A stretch of DNA of 19,730 nucleotides from CAIVSN01 sp031539165 (GCA_031539165.1 JAVKLK010000044.1:1-19730), one strand, 5' to 3'. Shown: positions 1 through 8,546, counted from the stretch's first letter. Made by a program: numbers and translations. Notes: generated from the sequence alone by a model not told the origin.

Positions 1-77
1 CTTCTGCAGATAAGTTGCGAGATGCTGGAGTAGTCAAAGAGGAAGACTATATCGGATATTTTACCAACAACGAGTAG
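1..77 (+). CDS. 3' end of an unrecognised gene (partial)
   Basis: An open frame enters from the left edge (codons in phase from position 3) and ends at TAG 75-77, giving 24 residues: SADKLRDAGVVKEEDY followed by IGYFTNNE. It is charged and looks like the soluble C-terminus of a protein. The stretch is too short to assign a family, and chance openness cannot be excluded. A strong promoter begins 8 nt after the stop, so this gene probably belongs to a separate upstream transcription unit. Confidence 0.45.
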   Translation, partial: SADKLRDAGVVKEEDYIGYFTNNE

Positions 78-85
78 AATTTCAC

Positions 86-113
86 TAGACATACCCTCGC
101 AATTTGCTATACT
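86..113 (+). promoter_or_regulatory. sigma70-like promoter for the surface operon, predicting a leaderless transcript
   Basis: TAGACA (86-91, 5/6 to the -35 consensus), a 16-nt spacer and TATACT (108-113, 5/6 to the -10 consensus), with an upstream TG (105-106) typical of an extended -10. A start point 6-8 nt after the -10 element falls on about 119-121, which is the ATG of the next gene at 120. The transcript would therefore be leaderless or nearly so. It is the clearest promoter I see for the plus-strand run up to 8501. Confidence 0.7.
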
Positions 114-119
114 GCGAGT

Positions 120-1040
120 ATGTTCTCTCTCAAAAAATCTATCCTTGTCGGATTAATCGCGGCCCTTGCCCTTGGGGCTTGAATCGTTCATGCGGGAGTG
201 TCTGCTATTCCTGGGTCAGGTGAACTCGGAAGTGTAAGCATGCCGACGTTTCGTGGTGAAACAACGGCTGATAAAGCAAGTTCAGCAGCGTTTCAGGCTC
301 TTTCTGCAGCAAAAGTAATTCTCAATTGATTGGCTGTAATATACATCGTATACATCGGTATTATGATGGTGATTGCTTATGGAGATGAGGGGACTCTTTC
401 GAAGCAAAAGAAGCAGCTCATGTACACACTCGTGGCCTTTCTTTTCGTCAATATACCGGGACAAATCTACAATATAGCCACTTCAGGAAGAAATGTTGGA
501 CGAAAAGATCTGACTGCTACTCCAACGGGAGGAGATTATATTCTCTCTCGATCGACCGGCTCCAATGCCTTTCTTAATTTTGATCTATGGAACACCACTA
601 TTGAAAATGGTGTTGTTGCATTCATGAGAATTTTTGTTATCGGCCTTGCTATTTTTTACTTCACTTTGGCTGGATTTAAACTCCTTATCTCTCGAGGGAA
701 TGAGGAATCTATCAAGACAGCGAAAACTCAGGCGGTATACGGGGTTCTCTCGTTGATATTTCTCGGTGTAATTCAGGCATGGGTTTCTGTTGCGTACTCA
801 GGAAATATTCCAAAGGGTCAAACCGTGTTTGCTTCACTGGCGAATTTGGCACTATTCTTTGCAGGGCCTATTGCTATCTTCTTCCTGATTTTGGGGGCGT
901 GGTACTACATCACTTCCGCAGGAGATGAAGAGCGTGCCAAAAAATGAAAGACTATCGTGGTGAATACCTTCATAGCGGTTATTATACTCCTTGCAAGCTA
1001 CACATTTCTTCGTGACCTTGCTGATTTCCAACTCTCCTAG
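120..1040 (+). CDS. Multi-pass membrane protein with three VirB2/T4SS-pilin-like hairpin modules
   Basis: A 306-aa protein read with TGA as Gly at residues 21, 70 and 276; TAG ends it at 1038-1040. A hydrophobic N-terminus (residues about 4-25) looks like a signal peptide or first membrane segment. Three similar units follow, at about residues 71-120, 164-227 and 238-300. Each is a hydrophobic helix, a short polar turn, then a second hydrophobic helix. The turns of units 2 and 3 are clearest (ISRGNEESIKTAKTQ and ITSAGDEERAKKGKT) and match the turn of the next gene's product. Such [ST]xGDEExxKKAK turns are typical of the T4SS pilin-like (VirB2/TrbC-type) proteins common in CPR genomes. Inference: a membrane or pilus component. 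The ATG fits the leaderless promoter. What it assembles into cannot be told from sequence. Confidence 0.75.
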
Positions 1041-1043
1041 GTT

Positions 1044-1472
1044 ATGAAAAAATGCACCCTCCTTCTTGTTCTTCTCTATTCTTTTTCTCCGGTATACTTG
1101 TTTGCTGCATCCGGAGAATCTTCAAAATGAGTCACTGTGGAGGTGACAGAGAGTGTTCCTGGGGCAAATTGTGCCCCAAAAGAAGGGGCTGGAGGCGATG
1201 TCACAAAGCGGAAGTATGAGTGCACGGTTCAGGGGGGATTTGGTACGGTTCAGCAAATGCTTGGAGGACTCATCAAGTATGCAACATTTATCACGGCGCT
1301 TCTGGGAGTTCTTATGGTGGTATTTTCGGGCCTTCAGTATGCGACTTCATCTTGAGATAGTGAAGCACAAAAGAGTGCCATCGGTCGAATCACGAGTCTT
1401 ATAGGCTGATTGACCCTTTTGTTTCTGGTAGGATTGATACTCAATACGATTGCTCCTTGGATATACGGATAG
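1044..1472 (+). CDS. T4SS pilin-like (VirB2/TrbC-type) secreted membrane protein
   Basis: A 142-aa protein starting 3 nt after the previous stop, so the two are very likely co-translated. TGA encodes Gly at residues 29, 104 and 122; the stop is TAG. It has a signal peptide of about 22 residues (MKKCTLLLVLLYSFSPVYLF then AAS), a short exported segment with two cysteines (43 and 60) that could form a disulphide, and two hydrophobic helices (about 75-98 and 114-137) joined by the polar turn TSSGDSEAQKSAIGR. Size and layout match processed VirB2-like pilins. The Gly of the SGD turn is a TGA here but GGA in the equivalent SAGDE turn of the upstream protein, which is internal support for the recoding. 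The family call is by topology and motif only. Confidence 0.75.
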
Positions 1473-1507
1473 GATAGAAGATAAGGAAGTACTCTTCTTC
1501 TCACTTT

Positions 1508-2479
1508 ATGATCCCACTATTTCTCTCCAAAATTCGAAAGATTCTCATAGCGGATGTTCAACTCACACAAACTCTTCTGTTGGGAACCCTGCTTGCTCTT
1601 GGAATTGGAGTTTTTGGACTGTATTTGAGTCCAGAAAAGGTGGCCACAATTTTCCTCACTACAGTAATTTTAGATGCTCTTTTATTTCGATTTGAGCGAT
1701 GAGAGTGGAGATTGCCCTTTGCTGGACTGAATGCTGGATTTGGAATCGCTTTCTTTCTCAGGACGGATAGTCTCATGGTATATGCTCTTGCGGGCTGTAT
1801 TGCCATAGGGACAAAATATATCCTCCGAATAGACGGAAAACATTTCTTAAATCCTGCAAATATCGGCGTAGCAAGCTCATTACTTTTATTTCAGGGTATC
1901 GCATGGACATCGCCCTTCCAGTGGGGTATCTTTGCTCCCAAAAGTATCTACTTCTGGCTTATGGCAGGTGTGGTGCTTGCAGGACTTTTTGTTGCCTGGA
2001 GAGTGCTCCATACGAGGGGGATTATTTTGTATGACTTAGTGCTTGCATTCATTGTTACACACATGACTTTGTTTTTCTTCGTAAATGCTTCGCTTGAATG
2101 GATGTACATACTGCGATACTACACGGTAGGATTTTTTGTCTTCGCCTTTTTCATGATTACGGATCCACAAACAAATCTTCATCGAAGCCTACATCGAATT
2201 GCTTATGGTGCTGCGATTGCAAGTATTTCGTATGTTTGGATTATAAGTGGACTCAATGCGGCTTATGCATTTCTTTTCTCCCTTACGATCATGACCTTTC
2301 AGCTCCCTTGGTTGAGGAGGTGGGAAGATTTCGATGCATCTCCCCTTAAAACAAGGGCTCTTTGGTACATATTGACAATCATATTTATATGTGTTTTGAT
2401 AATATCAGTCTACCTCTACAAAGGTAACTTTGTAAATCTTTGATTTACAAAAATGTGTCCCTATATCACCTGTTCATAA
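1508..2479 (+). CDS. NqrB/RnfD/UnbU-like integral membrane protein
   Basis: A 323-aa hydrophobic protein with roughly nine membrane segments, read through TGA (Gly) at codons 1700-1702 and 2441-2443 to TAA 2477-2479. Two motifs recall the NQR2/RnfD/RnfE superfamily: GKHFLNPANIG (residues about 110-120) in a loop between helices, and FMITDPQT (about 216-223) late in the protein. In NqrB/RnfD the corresponding loops lie near the flavins. I see no SGAT-type covalent FMN attachment motif, and no other Rnf/Nqr subunit is nearby. The protein therefore resembles the stand-alone UnbU-type members more than a real Na+/H+-pumping complex subunit. There is no Shine-Dalgarno sequence; the start follows a pyrimidine-rich stretch. 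The substrate or cofactor is unknown. With a standard stop it would end at 2443. Confidence 0.65.
2429..2451 (+). repeat. Perfect inverted repeat at the 3' end of the NqrB-like gene
   Basis: TTTGTAAATC (2429-2438), a 3-nt TTT loop, and GATTTACAAA (2442-2451): ten uninterrupted pairs, mostly A/T. It is followed by AAATG rather than a T-run, so it does not look like an intrinsic terminator on the plus strand. The in-frame TGA at 2441-2443 straddles the loop and right arm. It could be an operator or mRNA hairpin affecting the downstream small gene. A weak promoter-like pair (TTGATT 2440-2445, 16-nt spacer, TATATC 2462-2467) overlaps it, but its match is poor. Confidence 0.5.
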
Positions 2480-2485
2480 CCTCAT

Positions 2486-2788
2486 ATGCAACACTACCAA
2501 ATCCCTCAGACCACTCGACTGAATCGAGTATGGGCATCACTCGCTCTTTTATCTCTTGTATTGACAGGAGTTTTTGTAACTCGTCTCCAATCCTACGATA
2601 TATCCACAAGTTTTGGAGTGGATGAAGCACTCGCTGCTATATCGTTTGATGTAAATCCTGCCGTCTGGTACCGATCAGGACAGAATGGAGTTATTGTCTC
2701 TCGTACGGCAGTAGTGCCCACAGTAATTCCCCCTCCGCCACCAATTCCTCCCGTATCTTTCGGTGGAGGTGGAGGTGGATGACATTAG
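2486..2788 (+). CDS. Small single-pass membrane protein with Pro-rich and poly-Gly C-terminus
   Basis: A 100-aa protein beginning 6 nt after the preceding stop. A basic N-terminus is followed by one hydrophobic segment (about 15-33), an outward-facing region (about 34-75), then IPPPPPIPPVSF and a terminal run of seven glycines and a histidine before TAG 2786-2788. The seventh glycine is a TGA (2780-2782). The glycines are written as three GGTGGA hexamers (2762-2779), so length variation would stay in frame. I recognise no family. Low-complexity Pro/Gly tails on a membrane stub suggest a spacer or a partner-binding tail; that is inference. Its place inside the operon argues that it is a real gene. 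Confidence 0.6.
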
Positions 2789-2822
2789 GAATATCTCTCA
2801 ATTGTACTAGCCTTTTCTTTTT

Positions 2823-4904
2823 ATGAAACTCTTACGCCTCACTTGCATTGCCTCACTTCTCCTCTTGTCAGCGGTTCCTTCATTATTCGCCGCGGATAAA
2901 AATGCGAAAGAAGAAGCATGCTTCACTCTACTTCGTGAAGCAGTAAAGAATGATTCTCGCTTCAACTATCTTGATTCAGAAACAAACAAGAAGGGGCCCC
3001 TTGATTTGTCTCGTGTTATCAAAGAAGAAACAGACATTCAGAATCAGATTGATGTGAGTACCTATGATACATTTCAAGATAACAGAGACTGTCGAATTGC
3101 TGATAACTCTGCATCAATGACGGATGGAACCTACGGTTCTCAGACTCGAGGTGGCTTCACGGACGATTGCAAGAATGCTAAAAAATCCGGAAAAACGGTA
3201 GACTATCTCTTTGAGGCTCGAAGGTCCCATGTTGCAACCCTACTCAAGGGAGATGATTATGTCGTTACGCAGTACTCAAGTTTTGGAAATGATACAAGCT
3301 TCTCTTATCCTTACGTTGTGTATGATAGTGTTCCGACAGACAGTACAAATGCAACTTCTATTGCAGCTCGTACGGGGTTGCGATATGACGGAGCATTCAA
3401 GAATTACCTTGTCTACACACACCACCTTATGGACCCAAGTAAAGGGTATCCATTCTTGAGTTGTGGAATTATCAAGATTATTCCTACAGGAGGGAATACA
3501 TATAAGACTATAAGTGACTATATGTCCAATACATTTGGAGCACGATACGCTTCAAGTGACATAGAACAAGGTGGTTTAAAGTTCCGAAAACTTGATGCAA
3601 CAATTCCTACTATCAACACAGCACGAAAACCAATGGCGGACATAGAGGTGCTTGCATTTGGATATGATAATCATTCAGGAGATATGAATGAGTACTACAT
3701 GTTCAAGTACGCGGATGAGGCCATGAAAGATCCAACCCTTTCTCTTACTGATGGAGATGGAAAACTGAAAGATAATGGAAAATCAGGTTCAGATGGCTCA
3801 ATATCGGTATATTTCAGGAATTTTCGAAACATGCTGAAGCAAAAGACTTGCCTACGAATGGTGCACCTAGGAAATATTGATATTCAAGTAGATAAAGATG
3901 GGAAGATACTCGAAGTAAAAGAGGCTGGTGAAATGCCTGCTGATTGTCCTTCTGGGGGTTCGTGAGAAAGAAGTACCGTGAGCGCTATGATAGAGAACCT
4001 GAAACGGTTCTCTATCACTGCTTCTAAGACAGTCGTCTCTTGGGTTATTCCTACCACATTTGCCCTCTCAGATGAAGATTTTTCCCCAGAAGAACGGAAA
4101 GATATGCAGAAGAAGTATGACAATGCTCTTAAGAGCCCGACCTATATAGATTATGGATTCCGACTCGATGTACTTGATCGACTCGACTTGCTTCAAGACA
4201 GAAACCTCGCAAATTTCATTTCTCTCGGACTTTCGGACAATATCACGGAGCAAATCAAAGTCCGCAAACAGGCAGGAGTAGAACTGACAGATTGGGAAAA
4301 AACATTCATGGCCTGTCCGGTATCATTTGATGAGCGAGTGAAAACGCTCGAGAAATTTGTCCTGAGTATAAAAGACACGAAAAACATTGATTATTCAAAT
4401 CTTTCTTACGAGAATCCAGTAGTAGGGGACTGCATCGTTCCATATCCGGATGCCCGTCATCGAGGTGCTGTCCAGCCAGTATCATTTGCGACGAATAAAT
4501 TAATGGCCCAAGCGTACAGTCACACAGGATCATTTACTCCACCGAAGGAGCTTGTTGATAAAATAGAAACACAAAAGCAACTCACCTCTGAGTTCCAACA
4601 TAAGCTCGAAGAAATCAGTGCTCTTATGGATAAGCCAGAAACACATGAATCGTACCGAACTCTCAGAGAACAAATTGTTCAAGAGTACGAACCAAAGATA
4701 CAAAAGATTTCTGAAGAAGTAGATGCATTGAATAAGAAATTTGTAGATGAGCAAATGCAGCAAGCGCTTAAGGCGACCCCTGAGGCAGTTGCCACCGCAA
4801 ACAAGAACCGACTCATTGCTATTACTCTATCAATTGGAGGGGCGTTCGTCTTGCTTTTTGGATTTCTTGCAGTACGCCGCAAACGAACAAAAAACAACAA
4901 ATAA
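2823..4904 (+). CDS. Secreted, C-terminally membrane-anchored large protein
   Basis: A 693-aa protein with a clear signal peptide (MKLLRLTCIASLLLLSAVPS then LFAA, cut near residue 23). TGA at 3963-3965 (Gly 381) joins what the standard code would show as two separate genes in the same frame. The middle is soluble, acidic and rich in Tyr/Asp/Ser, with scattered cysteines. Residues about 570-650 are charged and heptad-like, probably coiled coil. Near the C-terminus a hydrophobic segment (about 665-686, ITLSIGGAFVLLFGFLAV) is followed by the basic tail RRKRTKNNK, the usual layout of a protein anchored with its bulk outside. No enzyme motif is recognised. The start follows a pyrimidine-rich TTTTCTTTTT without Shine-Dalgarno sequence; the next gene starts 19 nt downstream. 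Likely a surface component of the same operon. Confidence 0.75.
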
Positions 4905-4923
4905 ATACACAACTTTTCTTCTT

Positions 4924-7485
4924 ATGAAAACTTTCGCTCAAATTTCGCTCTCATTCCTCATGGTGCTTATAGGTGGTTTTTCCCCTGTATTTGCTCTAAA
5001 TCAGGATGTTATGGTGTCATCTGCTTCGCCATCCGTTCCTGAAAGAAAAATTCTCTTTGATCGGATAAGGGAATGACAAAATACGCTTTCTGTAACTCAT
5101 GCATTTCCTCAATACTACTGGAGGAGTGTTCAGTGTGACTCGAATAATACGCAGATATGTACAGGAACCCGATATGATGGGGCTGTTGTTTCGGAGCCAG
5201 AATCCCCAAGTAATACGGATCCTGCTTCTCGAATGGTTGAAGGGCGTGAAACAGCATCTACTCCGTATAAGTATGATCCGACTGCTCCTGTATGCTGAGG
5301 GGTAGAGCTTTTCGATGCATCAAGAAATCCTATTTCTCTCGATACTTTGGAGACTTGGACGAATAAGGTAGAGTTTGTTCGTGCGAAATGTGATGATGGA
5401 TCGCTCGGCTCTGGTTGTAAGGCAGCAAATTCAGCGTTCGTTGGAGCAACAAACCGAATGGAGAGTGTTACGTACCCTACCGCTTTTGAAGATGTTGCAG
5501 GAAATGTAAGCTCGACAAATACCTGTCTTTTTCCGGGGAAGACGTTCCGAACAGAGACTCGACGAATGCCAGGTTGGACATATACGGTACAGATTCCTGT
5601 TGCCTACAAGAGACTCTTGCTTGACCAAGTGCTTCCAAATATTAAGCAGGTAAAGATAGATGGGGCTATTCCTGCTTCTGGATATACTGCAGGGGCTCGT
5701 TCAATTTCATTTGTGGTGGATGATACTGCAACGGATAACTATGGAGTTTCTGGAATTGCTTCTGTAAAAACGGAGGTAACTCGAATTAAGAATACCTACT
5801 CCGAAACGGTTTCTCCCGTGAAAGTATGCGAAAATTCTCAGGTGTTTGATTCGTATAATTCTGATGGAACAAAAGATGCACCAGATGAAAAAACGATTTC
5901 TGTAAGTTGTTCCGATACATCGGGAATGCAGGTTGCGGGAGTGTATGCTATGAAAATTACCGTTCTCGATGCGGCGAATAACGAGCGTACTCGAGAGTGG
6001 CAATTCCGAGTAGTTCCTGCTGGTGTGGACGGGACAAAATTCAACTTCACGAAGAGTGGGGGAGGGTATGCAAATACGACAGATGAAATAGCGTATTCTT
6101 GGAGATTGGCTGATCGATATGATAATCCAATTCACTCTATGCCGATTCGTTCACTTGAACAATCAGGAGGAATGGGATTGTATCTTGATGAAGTTTCAAA
6201 AATAGGAGAGAGAGCGTTTATCTATAAAAATGTCTCTTCTGTGACTGACAGAGATGGACAAGTGCGTTTGAAGCTCAGTTCGTACGCTCCCGGAAAGTTC
6301 ACGGACTCGTTCGCATTCCAGCTTGCTACCTGGGATACAAACTATATTCCTACCGGTAGCAATTCTGCAGTGCAAGTTCCAGGGCATACTGCTTCCGAGA
6401 GTCAATTCTTGCGTCTCCATACGGGTGAATTCACGATAGAAAATGGAAATCTCCAGCCAGGAACAACGCAAAAGGTAACCCTCAGTGTATTGAATCGTCC
6501 TGGAGCGCCAGGGGGAACGGTATCTCACTTAGATTCACTTGCCCCAAATGGAGGAGGGCTTCAATTTACGGCCCAATCTCGTCTTTGAGAACGAGAGATT
6601 AATCTCACTTCGGTTCAAACTGGTCCAATCACCGCAACTGGATTCTGGGGTTCACCGTACCTATCCTTTAGCCTTGGATGAAAGTCTATCCGAACGTACC
6701 TTGCAAGCACAGACAGTGACTTTGGAACTCCTCCGAAAGTAATTTTCTCTGGAGCGAATACCAATAATATCTATGTACAGGGACAAACACAGTCTCAAGG
6801 AAATGGAGCTCTTGTCTGAGCGGATAAGGAAGTAAATGGTACTGTAGCATCTGCCTCTCAGTCGGACGCAGTTCGGAAGAAACTCTTCGAAGCAATTCGA
6901 GGAATGAATCCGGGTACTATTGTAAATGGCATCCGATTGGTTCGTGGAGATGTGGATATATCTGGAAGTATTGATGGATACGAGACGCTTGTGGTAGTAG
7001 ACGGAGATATTCGTATTACTGGAAATCTGAATACTGCAGGAAAAAAGCTCGGTATTGCCGCTATTCGAGATTCGGATAGTTCAAAATGAAATATCTTGAT
7101 TGAATCAGGAGTGGCCTATGTGGGGACTACTGCCGTGTATGCAGATGGTTCTATATGGAGTAGTAATGGAGGAACAGTATTGGCTGAATCAAATGCTGCT
7201 CGTACCAATGCACTTCAAAAGCAATTGGTGCTCAAGGGGGCATTCTTCACGAAGAATACTATTGGAGGTGCTACTGGCGGAACTGGTCAGTATGCTCTTC
7301 CGAGAGGTGAGACTACTTCTTCATTGAATGAGGCGGTGAAATATGATCTTTCATTCCTCCGAATGAATCATGTTGGCTATGATGACTCAAGTTGGACAAG
7401 AAACTACAACGCTGGGCGTACTGAGTCGGTAATATTCCTACAGGCAACAGATGCTCTATCTTCTCCTCCGAAAGGATTCTATTAG
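4924..7485 (+). CDS. Very large secreted beta-rich surface protein (Ig-like region plus repetitive C-terminus)
   Basis: An 853-aa protein from ATG 4924 to TAG 7483-7485, open only with TGA as Gly at residues 51, 125, 555, 586, 632 and 722. It has a signal peptide (MKTFAQISLSFLMVLIGGFS then PVFA, cut near residue 25), then a Cys-containing N-terminal region. About residues 235-365 look Ig-like or cadherin-like, with phrases such as SISFVVDDTATDNYGVSGI and MKITVLDAANNERTREWQF. The final 200 residues or so contain short Gly/Val/Ile-rich turns (VRGDVDISGSIDGYETLVVV, DGDIRITGNLNTAG) that suggest a beta-helix or bactofilin-like fold. No C-terminal anchor is evident. It is probably an adhesin or structural surface protein; this is inferred from export and fold pattern, not from a named family. 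Confidence 0.75.
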
Positions 7486-7569
7486 TCTTGTAACACATTC
7501 CTCATGCCCCGCCCTTCTTCCCTTGGAGCTGTACTCCTCTCCTCGCTCATTCTCACCACCGTATTTTAC

Positions 7570-7585
7570 GGGGGGGGGGGGGGGG
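7570..7585 (+). repeat. Homopolymeric (G)16 tract, candidate phase-variation switch
   Basis: Sixteen uninterrupted G residues lie between the signal-sequence codons (TTT TAC) and CATAAC. The length sets the downstream frame: 16 gives TAA at 7588, 15 gives a TAA a few codons later, 14 or 17 opens the tail-fibre-like frame. Tracts of this length are known to be unstable by slipped-strand mispairing and to switch surface genes in other bacteria. They are also prone to sequencing length errors. Confidence 0.8.
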
Positions 7586-7634
7586 CATAACTCCTTTCCT
7601 CGATAAAGCTTCTGCACTCTTCGATGATTCTTGA

Positions 7635-8009
7635 ATGGGCTCTCCTGTAACTACAGGAACCCAACTCACCTCCGCTCTCTGGAACACTCTTGTCTCCAAT
7701 GTACGAGATATCAACACAAGACTCACCACACTCTCTACTGGAACTCCCAATACACTCCTCAAATACACCCCCTCAGGCAATACTATCACCAGTTCTCAAA
7801 TCTATGAGAATGCAGGTAATGTAGGTATAGGGGTGGGGAGTCCTAGTGCAACTCTTCAAATATGACAGAGTGCTATGACTTGAGCCCCAGCGTCCCCTAC
7901 CGAGACGAATAGGCTAAAGATAGCAAATAATACTCATTCGGGGAATTGAGGAGGTTTTGATATTTTTGAGAGAGATTCCTGAGTCTATGCAAATCTTGAT
8001 ATTAGGTAG
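7635..8009 (+). CDS. Open N-terminal piece of the tail-fibre-like protein
   Basis: This is the part of the broken gene that stays open after the poly-G tract, from the first ATG in that frame to TAG 8007-8009 (124 aa). The frame is open back into the G-run, so this ATG is only the first conventional start, not necessarily a used one. It begins MGSPVTTGTQLTSALWNTLV, a pattern often seen at the head of fibre proteins, and contains the repeat GNVGIGVGSPSATLQIG. Gly is written TGA at 7863, 7881, 7947 and 7980. Confidence 0.5.
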
Positions 8010-8021
8010 GGTCTAAACCTT

Positions 8022-8501
8022 ATGACCATAAGACATGATGGTAATATAGGAATTTGAACTCAGAACCCAAGTGTTAAGCTTGATGTGTTGGGAGATGTAA
8101 AGATAGGATGACAAGTTCAACCAAGTGCTGATTTCATGAATGCATGAAGCTTACAGCTCAATACTGTATGACTCACAAACCAAACAGCATACTATACGAA
8201 CTATGTCTCCTTAGGACGATGAACATACTTGGCATATTTTTATAATTGTCTTGCTTCTGCTTCATCAAACTACTATCTCACTGCGCTTTCCGAGTGAGCT
8301 GATTATAATGGTGGGATTAACTGGGATTTCTCTCAAAATAAAGCGTATCATAATATTCCATTTGTATTTAAAGTGAATGCTGATTCACGATCAATTCGTT
8401 TTAAGGTTCAGCACTCATCAGGTGGAACTATAAATGATACATATACATCTGGATCTCCTTGAACTTGCTCAAGTTTCATTTATGTAAGAATATGATTCTA
8501 G
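8022..8501 (+). CDS. Open C-terminal piece of the tail-fibre-like protein
   Basis: This is the same reading frame as the preceding piece, resuming after the TAG at 8007; ATG 8022 is the first conventional start and TAG 8499-8501 the end (159 aa). It carries the second repeat (DGNIGIGTQNPSVKLDVLG), then a Tyr/Ser/Asn-rich region (TYLAYFYNCLASASSNYYLT) that could be a receptor-binding head. Eight Gly residues are TGA (8055, 8109, 8145, 8169, 8220, 8295, 8460, 8493). It probably forms the distal part of one protein with the upstream piece, and whether it is translated alone is unknown. Confidence 0.5.
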
Positions 8502-8502
8502 C

Positions 8503-8534
8503 ATAATAAAACCCCCATTCGGGGGTTTTATTAT
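8503..8534. terminator. Bidirectional intrinsic terminator between convergent operons
   Basis: ATAATAAAACCCCC (8503-8516), loop ATTC (8517-8520), GGGGGTTTTATTAT (8521-8534): a perfect 14-bp stem with a GC core, and A/T arms that supply a U-rich tail in both directions. It lies 1 nt after the fibre gene stop and 12 nt after the rpoC stop, so it serves both transcription units. Confidence 0.9.
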
Positions 8535-8546
8535 GGGGGAGAAGAG

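Larger units (their letters stand above)
7504..8501 (+). pseudogene. Tail-fibre-like surface protein gene, out of frame at a poly-G tract and with an in-frame TAG
   Basis: ATG 7504 starts a signal-like peptide (MPRPSSLGAVLLSSLILTTV then FY) that runs straight into 16 G residues (7570-7585). In this copy the frame reaches TAA at 7588 after 28 codons. With 14 or 17 Gs it would continue into ITPFLDKASALFDDSG and onward through 13 TGA (Gly) codons. That frame is broken once by TAG 8007-8009, then resumes unchanged to TAG 8499-8501. Two repeats of the kind common in tail fibres and trimeric spike proteins are present, AGNVGIGVGSPSATLQIG and DGNIGIGTQNPSVKLDVLG. The C-terminal 100 residues or so, rich in Tyr/Ser/Asn, could be a binding head. 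Either a phase-variable gene in the off state with a further nonsense change, or a decaying pseudogene. It is the last gene before the terminator. Confidence 0.65.

Noticed and set aside
2823..4904. Two separate secreted proteins split at 3965
   Set aside because: The second piece lies in the same frame and is separated only by TGA; it has no signal peptide of its own, while the first lacks an anchor. One recoded gene explains both.
5707..6135. Minus-strand open frame in the 853-aa gene
   Set aside because: Composition typical of an antisense shadow (runs of Ile/Arg/Ser/Cys), and it opposes a gene with signal peptide and domain-like content.
7553..7789. Minus-strand frame through the G-tract giving a poly-Pro protein
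   Set aside because: It exists only because the complement of the tract reads CCC; it has no start context, and the repeat-bearing fibre frame is on the plus strand.
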